Part shown: one piece after another, positions 1 to 5,232 of the stretch | Position numbering within the stretch: position 1 is the stretch's first letter | Layout of the letters: each line of letters starts with the position of its first letter | Source: Desulfobacterales bacterium | Lineage (GTDB): Bacteria; Desulfobacterota; Desulfobacteria; Desulfobacterales; Desulfobacteraceae | Direction: 5' to 3' | Length of the DNA stretch: 7,043 nt | NCBI GenBank assembly: GCA_022361095.1 | Contig: JAKSBO010000065.1 | Location: 1-7,043, forward strand | Translations under genes and position numbers: made by a program | Notes under the pieces: model-generated | Seen by the model: the letters and a program-made list of their open reading frames with translations, nothing else | Databases searched by the model: none | Told to the model about the DNA's origin: nothing

Positions 1-746
1 CTCGCTCGGGTCACGGGTCTCCAGAATGGAAGCGCCGGCCGCGCGGGCAGCTTCGACCACCGCAGGCTCGACAAGATAACCGTCCGGGCAGGCAAGCCGG
101 CCCATTGTTCCGGACGGTTCTTGCAAAACAGGCATTGATAGGGGCATCCGAATGAAGATTGGTATGGGAAAATCCGGGCACCGGGACCGTCATCTTTGAT
201 GGTCCCGGTTTTGCGTGCTTTGTCCAGCCAGTCACCGTATAGGCCCGCCATTTGAATCGGGAAGCAGGGGACCCCCGACGCCCCGGCCGGCAGGTATCTG
301 ATGACCACCTTGCGGATAAACCGGCAGGCCTGCTTCAACTGCTCCTGATGAAATCCAAGGTAGTGTGTGGTCGAGTCGTACAGGTCCAGCAGGGTGATTG
401 AAATTCCCCGCCTGCCCAATGATTCGATCAGGTCAAAAAGGTCTTGGTTGTACAAGCCCTGGGCCCGGTGAAATGAGGTATAGATGATCATCGCTGTGTC
501 TGGACCGTGGCCATCAATGGTGTGGATAAGTTTTTCATTGGCTGCCCCGAACCGGATTCTCCCCTCTTTTTTCACGATGTCTCCCTCTGCAAATGCATCC
601 ACAAATTTTAGATTTTCCATCCCGGGGGAGAGCTGTTTGTATGCACATGCGGCCGCATAAAAATTGAACGCCGGGTTATCAATGTAGTGTGACGGCAACT
701 CAACGGCCGGATTGATCAATACGGTTTTTTTTCCCCATTCGTTCAT
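1..746 (-). CDS. B12-binding-type radical SAM protein, 3' end beyond window
   Basis: I translated this frame by hand from an ATG at 746. It stays open to the left edge, so the gene is partial at its C-terminus. Residues 1-190 begin with VLINPAVELP and contain alternating hydrophobic strands such as AMIIYTSF and ISITLLDLYD. This is the usual layout of the Rossmann-like cobalamin-binding domain that precedes the radical SAM domain in B12-dependent radical SAM enzymes. The sequence FPYQSSFGCPYQCLFC follows, giving the CX3CX2C cluster ligands Cys201, Cys205 and Cys208. Family members catalyse methylations and other rearrangements using methylcobalamin or cobalamin plus SAM. The start codon overlaps the stop of the preceding gene by 4 bases (ATGA, 743-746), and a GGAAAG at 756-751 could serve as ribosome binding site. 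Downstream of about residue 210 (below position 120) the protein stops looking like the family and GC rises sharply, so that portion is doubtful. B12 binding is inferred from the domain layout. Confidence 0.8.
   Translation of the reverse strand, partial: MNEWGKKTVLINPAVELPSHYIDNPAFNFYAAACAYKQLSPGMENLKFVDAFAEGDIVKKEGRIRFGAANEKLIHTIDGHGPDTAMIIYTSFHRAQGLYNQDLFDLIESLGRRGISITLLDLYDSTTHYLGFHQEQLKQACRFIRKVVIRYLPAGASGVPCFPIQMAGLYGDWLDKARKTGTIKDDGPGARIFPYQSSFGCPYQCLFCKNRPEQWAGLPARTVILSSLRWSKLPARPALPFWRPVTRA
180..209. repeat. Inverted repeat (hairpin) inside the B12-type radical SAM gene
   Basis: The 9-base arm 180-188 pairs perfectly with 201-209 (core CCGGGACC / GGTCCCGG). An inner ATC/GAT pair (192-194 with 198-200) and a TTT loop complete it. 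It sits within codons just upstream of the radical SAM Cys motif. It is not followed by a T-run on the minus (coding) strand, so it is not a terminator for this operon. Confidence 0.4.
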
Positions 747-1693
747 ACGGCTTTCCGGATCTGTTTGGGATTCAGGATTGCATCCATAATCCTTTTGCGG
801 TCCATGAATACCGGGAAAAGATTGTCAAACGGGAAATACGCGTTCCCGCCGTACAACCCGGCGCAGAGCGGATTCAGCTCGCAGTCCCGGCATGGCGGAC
901 CTTTTTCATAAAAAAAATTATCCTGGCTGTAATCTCCCCGTTTATCCAAGAAGGATATGGCCCTGTTTTCATTCTTAACTATTTTCCGTGTCTCCGTGCT
1001 GAATTCGGCAAATTCGGCCATGTAACACAGCGGGACGCGTTCAATGCGGAAGGTTCTGTTGTTTTGCTTAAGAAAACGTGCTGCCTTGCACAGGGAAACT
1101 TCGAAATCCTGGAGCTGGGCGATCACGTGCCTGTTTTGTTCCACCCGGTTCATAAACGGGTCCAGGTTGTTCCAGACAAAGTGCCTGATAAAGGGGAAAT
1201 TGCGGATCAGCCATTTCACCGTAAGATTCAGGTGGTCTGCATTATAGCTGTTGATCACCGTATTGATGGTTACGAAAATACCTGCACGGCCGCAGTTTTC
1301 CAATGCATTTGTCAAATTGCCAAGGGACCCGGGATTCCCGGTAAGCCGGGACTGCACATCATCCTTGACGGAGTGCAGGGAGAGATGGATGTGATCCAGG
1401 CCGGCCTTGGCAAGGGTATTGAGATACCCCTTGTCCGCCAGGTTCTGTCCGTTGGATATGATCCTTGCCGGCATGCTGTTCTGGCGGCAATGGGCGATCA
1501 ATTCCGGCAGTCCGTCATACACGGTGGGTTCTCCGCCCGTGAGTATAACCCCGTCATGGTCCAGCGCCCGGAATTTTAAAATGGTGTTTTTGGCATCTGC
1601 CAGGGACCGGACTTCATTGTTATCCGGGTTGGAACAGAAAATACACTGTTGGTTACACTTCCTGGTAATTTGCAGGTAGGCGATACCAGCCAT
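743..1693 (-). CDS. Radical SAM protein with C-terminal auxiliary Fe-S motif (paralog 4 of the array)
   Basis: This 316-aa protein has a radical SAM cluster motif CNQQCIFC near its start (Cys13, Cys17, Cys20). It has a complete LTGGEPT at 51-57, the loop that contacts the SAM methionine, then ISNGQ (79-83) and LSLHS (104-108). The C-terminus has CRDCELNPLC (Cys268, Cys271, Cys277) preceded by VPLC (Cys223). Those four cysteines could hold one auxiliary [4Fe-4S] cluster in a twitch-type, SPASM-like domain. It is the most diverged of the four paralogs, lacking the NGRMF and HGHTP signatures of its neighbours and their final YGxxEFxPV tail. The start is well supported: an AAGGA lies directly after the stop of the preceding gene, 9 bases before the ATG. 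The stop overlaps the next start by 4 bases, implying translational coupling. Cytoplasmic; no signal peptide or membrane segment is seen. Reaction and substrate are unknown. Peptide or protein modification is inferred from context. Confidence 0.9.
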   Translation of the reverse strand: MAGIAYLQITRKCNQQCIFCSNPDNNEVRSLADAKNTILKFRALDHDGVILTGGEPTVYDGLPELIAHCRQNSMPARIISNGQNLADKGYLNTLAKAGLDHIHLSLHSVKDDVQSRLTGNPGSLGNLTNALENCGRAGIFVTINTVINSYNADHLNLTVKWLIRNFPFIRHFVWNNLDPFMNRVEQNRHVIAQLQDFEVSLCKAARFLKQNNRTFRIERVPLCYMAEFAEFSTETRKIVKNENRAISFLDKRGDYSQDNFFYEKGPPCRDCELNPLCAGLYGGNAYFPFDNLFPVFMDRKRIMDAILNPKQIRKAV

Positions 1694-1702
1694 ATAATGT
1701 TA

Positions 1703-1707
1703 TCCTT
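1703..1707 (-). promoter_or_regulatory. Ribosome binding site for the 316-aa radical SAM gene
   Basis: Read on the minus strand, AAGGA follows immediately after the TGA stop of the 538-aa gene and lies 9 bases before the ATG at 1693. It is the clearest Shine-Dalgarno sequence in the window and fixes this start. The gap between the two genes is just long enough to hold it. Confidence 0.7.
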
Positions 1708-3324
1708 TCACGATTTGGGGGCGCAGGTGCTCCTTAAGCGTTCAAAACCAAAAATCCGAATGAAGTTGATATGCATTCCCCGGCAGTTCTTTTCATGGAT
1801 GCATGCCGGACATCTGCCGCCTTTGATGAAATAGTCCCGATGAATATACTCTTTCACAAGCCCCCCAAGATCCATCCGCCCCTTGTCCAGGTATAACTCC
1901 GGGCTGATCGCGTTCCTTGACCGGAAGAACCCGCCATTGGCCAGGCAGGGCGCGCACTCCTGTACCGGAATGGATTGAAACAGGCAAAGGAATTCCAAAA
2001 TCCCCTCATACGCTTCCCGCGCCGTTGAAAGCTTTTCGAAAACCGGGAACCGGAAGCTGATTGTGGCGGCAAACCGTTGAACCAAATCATAATGGGCCAT
2101 GATCATCTGCCGGGTATCGCGGTTTAAAAGAAAAACGGTTTTAATACCGCTTTGGATGATGTCGGAAACGTTTTGTAATGAACCGGTAATTTCAACGGCG
2201 CAACGGTCGTCATTAAAGATTTTCGTCAACTCCAGCCCGGACGGCTTCCAGTCGGTCATGGTGAAAAGAATCCGTTGAAACCTTGATATCTTCTTTTTTT
2301 GCATAAGGTATTTGTCCAGGTTTTCCCGGCTTAAAACCGTTTCCAGGCTTGATGGAGACGCGTCTGCCAGGTAGGCTAACAGCGTTTCTGTTATTCGGGG
2401 GGTGCATATCGTATCGATTCCGGCGGCATTGTTCCGTTTTTTTTCATACCACAGGTATTTGTCGCATAAAGGGCGCATAAAGCATGTGTCACACCGCTCC
2501 GATCTGCAGTGCAGTTTTCCGGTCTTCCGGTATCCTTCAAACAGATCTGCCCGGCCGTTGACCTCATCGTATAATTTATGCGGGTCCTGGATTAATGCCT
2601 CGTGCCCTTCCAGCATCCCGGGGGGAAACCGGTTGGTCCATATATAGAACCCCGGTTTTTTTGAATACCTGAATGCTTTTTTTAAATACGGCGCCGCTTT
2701 TTGCCGGTCGAAAAACAATTTTTCCCTGTTTTTGAACGCAGCACCGAACGGGATCACATGAAGCAGGTCAAATTCGAAAATATTAAGCCTGGAAAAAAGC
2801 CGGATGATCTGATCAACATGCCGGTAATTCATTTTGTTGACCACGATGTCGATATTCACGATGCACTTCCCGGTTTTCAGGAGTTGGACTATGCCCTGAT
2901 AGGTCTGGCCGAAAGCCCCGGCCACACCCGAGAGGCGGTCGTGCAGCCCGGGAGTGTGCCCATGAACCGATATGGTGGCCTCTGTCAGTCCGGCTGCCAC
3001 CGCGCGCCGTGTAAAGACCGGATAACTGAACATGCGTCCGTTGGAGACAACCTGGATTTTTGAAAATCCGTGTTTCCGGGCGCTTTGGACGATCTCAATG
3101 AATTCCGGATGAATGGTCGCCTCTCCGCCGCTGACGACCAGGCGGGTGAAACCTGTGTTCACCGCGTTTTGAATCCGCGATTCAATCCTCTCAATGGACT
3201 CGAAAGCGGTTGTCCGGACAGAGTCCGCATCAAGGCAGAAGATGCAGTTGTTGTTACAGCAATTTGAAATCTTTAACCAGTATCTTCTGTCGTAGACTGC
3301 CGACTCTTTTGTCTGTTCATCCAT
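1708..3324 (-). CDS. Radical SAM protein with two auxiliary-cluster regions (paralog 3, extended)
   Basis: This 538-aa protein is roughly 220 residues longer than its paralogs. Residues 20-290 form a radical SAM unit: CNNNCIFC (Cys23, Cys27, Cys30), VSGGEAT at 64-70 (Ala where most families have Pro), SNGRMFSYP (94-102), SVHGHTPGLHD (119-129) and CDTCFMRPLC (Cys278, Cys281, Cys287). The Cys found in a PxC motif in the paralogs is Gly236 here; Cys273 could substitute. The extension (about 305-538) has no CX3CX2C but ends with CAPC (Cys457, Cys460), then CPACIHEKNC (Cys505, Cys508, Cys514) and an FGFERL tail. This repeats the auxiliary-cluster ending of the neighbouring proteins with matching spacing. 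I infer a fusion of an active radical SAM unit to a degenerate second one. I chose the ATG at 3324, which is 5 bases after the preceding stop. An upstream in-frame GTG at 3369 would add 15 residues and overlap the preceding gene. Function is unknown; it is probably a maturase or partner in the same pathway. Confidence 0.88.
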   Translation of the reverse strand: MDEQTKESAVYDRRYWLKISNCCNNNCIFCLDADSVRTTAFESIERIESRIQNAVNTGFTRLVVSGGEATIHPEFIEIVQSARKHGFSKIQVVSNGRMFSYPVFTRRAVAAGLTEATISVHGHTPGLHDRLSGVAGAFGQTYQGIVQLLKTGKCIVNIDIVVNKMNYRHVDQIIRLFSRLNIFEFDLLHVIPFGAAFKNREKLFFDRQKAAPYLKKAFRYSKKPGFYIWTNRFPPGMLEGHEALIQDPHKLYDEVNGRADLFEGYRKTGKLHCRSERCDTCFMRPLCDKYLWYEKKRNNAAGIDTICTPRITETLLAYLADASPSSLETVLSRENLDKYLMQKKKISRFQRILFTMTDWKPSGLELTKIFNDDRCAVEITGSLQNVSDIIQSGIKTVFLLNRDTRQMIMAHYDLVQRFAATISFRFPVFEKLSTAREAYEGILEFLCLFQSIPVQECAPCLANGGFFRSRNAISPELYLDKGRMDLGGLVKEYIHRDYFIKGGRCPACIHEKNCRGMHINFIRIFGFERLRSTCAPKS

Positions 3325-3329
3325 CAATG

Positions 3330-4319
3330 TTAAAATGCACCGGGCAAAACAGGCTGAAACTCCTCCCACCCGTATAATTCTATGTATTGTTTATAAATGC
3401 CGTTACAGCGGCCGTCAAAGAGACAGGTCCTGCAATCTTTCCCCTTGAGTTTCAATTCGCGGTTATCGGAGAAAATTCTGGTGTTTGGGCCGGGCCTGCC
3501 TTCACCGGTTTTACCGGGTGCCCGGCAGCCATGGCCGGATGAATTTTCAATGATCCTTGTTTCACCATATCCGATCCTGTCCCTGAGCAGTGTGGCCGTA
3601 CAAATGGGCAGATCAATGATGCAGAACCATTTTTTCCGGCGGCGGGTCTGGTCTCCTAAAAAAAAGTCCTTGCGTTTCTGGTAATATGCCCCGGCCACCT
3701 TTGCCACATCACTGTACCGGGGGAGCAGCCGTTTGGATATTTTTTTCTTTTGGCCCTGCAGGGGCTGCATCACGTTGACAATGATTTCATCCGGGCCGGC
3801 CGGCATTAAAAACTCAATAAGATCTTCTAAATATGGAAGGTTCTGCCGGTTGAGCGTTACTGCGGCCAGGAAATTAAATGCATAGGACCGCTTGAGCCTG
3901 CTAAGGTTGGCGATACCGCCGGCGGTTTGTTCAAAACTGCCTTTGGACCGGGTCAGGGCGTCATGGACACCCGGCCCCGGGCCGTGAACGGAAATAATAA
4001 TTTCGTTCACACCGCTTTTTAAAAGTGCCAGGGCATAGTCCGGATAAGAAAGCATCCTTCCGTTGGTTGTTATACCTATTTTTGTAAATCCGTTGTCACG
4101 GGCCGTTTTTATGAATGCCCCCAGTGCCGGATTAAGGGTGGGCTCACCCGAGGTAAAGTTCAGACGGGTCAACCTGCCCCGGTAACTGCGTATAATTCCT
4201 TTAATGGTTTCAGGCGCATACACAGCCGGGTCCGGGTTGTCCCTGAAACCGTCATTGCAAAACAGGCAATGGTTGTTGCATACCGGGCTTGTCATAATGT
4301 GCAGACATTTGGAATCCAT
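3330..4319 (-). CDS. Radical SAM protein with C-terminal auxiliary Fe-S motif (paralog 2 of the array)
   Basis: This 329-aa protein carries CNNHCLFC (Cys14, Cys18, Cys21), then FTSGEPT (55-61), in which Ser replaces the first Gly of the usual GGEP. TTNGRML (84-90) and SVHGPGPGVHD (110-120) follow the paralog pattern. The C-terminal auxiliary motif is CRTCLFDGRC (Cys296, Cys299, Cys305), with LPIC (Cys240) as probable fourth ligand. The protein ends in YGWEEFQPV, nearly the same tail as the 299-aa neighbour. The spacing from Cys240 to Cys296 is 56 residues against 43-45 in the paralogs. The extra residues include Cys265 and a Gly/Pro/Arg-rich stretch (264-280). The ATG at 4319 lies 13 bases after the preceding stop and is preceded by GGTGGA at 4331-4326, a reasonable ribosome binding site. 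The in-frame GTG at 4415 would overlap the upstream gene by 83 bases and has no support. Reaction and substrate are unknown. Confidence 0.88.
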   Translation of the reverse strand: MDSKCLHIMTSPVCNNHCLFCNDGFRDNPDPAVYAPETIKGIIRSYRGRLTRLNFTSGEPTLNPALGAFIKTARDNGFTKIGITTNGRMLSYPDYALALLKSGVNEIIISVHGPGPGVHDALTRSKGSFEQTAGGIANLSRLKRSYAFNFLAAVTLNRQNLPYLEDLIEFLMPAGPDEIIVNVMQPLQGQKKKISKRLLPRYSDVAKVAGAYYQKRKDFFLGDQTRRRKKWFCIIDLPICTATLLRDRIGYGETRIIENSSGHGCRAPGKTGEGRPGPNTRIFSDNRELKLKGKDCRTCLFDGRCNGIYKQYIELYGWEEFQPVLPGAF

Positions 4320-4332
4320 AATTTTTCCACCA

Positions 4333-5232
4333 TCAGGCCGGGTTGGGAACAGGCCGGAATTCATAAAAACCGTATCTTTGGGAATACTCCCGCCATGGGC
4401 CTTCACACACCGCATCGAATCTGCAGGTTGTGCAATGCTCCCCTTTCAGCTTGCCTTCATTAACCCTGTAGGCGGTATAGTCATCAATGACCCCCACATC
4501 ATATATTTTTGTTTTGGGAATTATCCTCTCGGCAACATAGGGATAATATCCGGACATCATGCAATAGGGGATCGCTTCGGTCATAACGGATTTCCCTGCA
4601 AGGATGCCGATCAAGAGCCCTTTTTTCACATAAGGCTCGATCAATGTGTACCTGGGTACAATACGTGCGAAATTTTCCCCGGCTGTGCCGAGTGCATGGA
4701 CAAAGGCAAATTGGTATTGATCCACCCGGAGGCGGACGGCCAACGCGGCTATGGATGGTAAATGCCTGTAATTCGAACGATTGACGACAATGTTCAGGCC
4801 AACCCGTTGCCCGCGCTTTTTCAAATTTTTGATTCCCTTGACAGTTTGGTAAAATGCCCCGTTGCTTTGGGTCAAATAATCGTGGAGCGCTGGTGTGTGG
4901 CCGTGGAGGGCCAAGGAAAAATCATTTGCACCGGCCCGGATGGTTTTATCGCAGAAATCATCAATGGCGAACATCCTGCCGTTGGTTTGGATCTGGATGT
5001 GTTCGAATCCCAGTTCCCAGGCCTTGCTCACCAGTTTTAAAAAGTCGGGTTTGATTGTTACCTCGCCACCGGTCAGTACCACGGAATAGGCCTCTGACCG
5101 GGCCTTTTCCAGGGTTTGAATGATGTCCGGGGTGGGGATATCCCCGATTTGGGTCCGCTTATTACCCTGGACGCAAAACAGGCATCGGTTGTTGCATAAA
5201 AAACCGCACTTCACATCTACTTTTTCAATCAT
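4333..5232 (-). CDS. Radical SAM protein with C-terminal auxiliary Fe-S motif (paralog 1 of the array)
   Basis: This 299-aa protein has CNNRCLFC (Cys13, Cys17, Cys20) and LTGGEVT at 53-59, where Val replaces the usual Pro. The central region has QTNGRMF (82-88) and LHGHTPALHD (109-118). AIPYC (Cys224) followed by CTTCRFDAVC (Cys267, Cys270, Cys276) gives four cysteines for one auxiliary [4Fe-4S] cluster. The protein ends in YGFYEFRPV. The CX2CX5C spacing and the lack of a terminal Gly-Gly argue against MoaA, and there are too few cysteines for a full two-cluster SPASM domain. The best description is a twitch-type radical SAM protein. The ATG at 5232 overlaps the end of the HxsB-like gene by 8 bases. 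No clear Shine-Dalgarno is seen, so coupled translation is likely. A C7A6 tract lies directly upstream. Cytoplasmic. The reaction is unknown; modification of a peptide substrate is inferred from the adjacent SPASM maturase. Confidence 0.9.
   Translation of the reverse strand: MIEKVDVKCGFLCNNRCLFCVQGNKRTQIGDIPTPDIIQTLEKARSEAYSVVLTGGEVTIKPDFLKLVSKAWELGFEHIQIQTNGRMFAIDDFCDKTIRAGANDFSLALHGHTPALHDYLTQSNGAFYQTVKGIKNLKKRGQRVGLNIVVNRSNYRHLPSIAALAVRLRVDQYQFAFVHALGTAGENFARIVPRYTLIEPYVKKGLLIGILAGKSVMTEAIPYCMMSGYYPYVAERIIPKTKIYDVGVIDDYTAYRVNEGKLKGEHCTTCRFDAVCEGPWREYSQRYGFYEFRPVPNPA

Noticed and set aside
195..225. Hairpin 180-209 followed by TTTT as a plus-strand intrinsic terminator
   Set aside because: The T-run is only four bases, no plus-strand gene leads into it, and it lies inside coding sequence on the other strand.
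11..235. Minus-strand open frame of 74 codons near the left edge
   Set aside because: It overlaps the frame encoding FGCPYQCLFC, which is clearly the coding frame there. The other frame is Arg/Pro/Cys-rich and resembles no family.
1064..1579. Plus-strand open frame of 171 codons
   Set aside because: It lies fully antisense to the well-supported 316-aa radical SAM gene and its translation has no recognisable domain.
3325..3369. Upstream GTG start for the 538-aa gene, next to a GGAGGAG sequence
   Set aside because: The GGAGGAG encodes Glu-Glu of the preceding protein's conserved tail and overlaps the GTG rather than preceding it. The ATG at 3324 directly follows the preceding stop.
4204..4761. 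Plus-strand open frame of 185 codons
   Set aside because: It is antisense to two clear radical SAM genes and spans their junction; its Cys- and His-rich look comes from the complement of those genes.
4333..5232. Identification of the twitch-type genes as MoaA (molybdopterin) or PqqE
   Set aside because: MoaA has a different auxiliary Cys spacing and ends in Gly-Gly, and PqqE has a full SPASM domain. These proteins have one CX2CX5C plus PxC, and no cofactor genes are nearby.
743..5232. Assigning one of the four paralogs as HxsC
   Set aside because: The Cys motif contexts (CNNxCxFC, CNQQCIFC) and auxiliary endings do not match what I know of HxsC, and no HxsD is present to support it.
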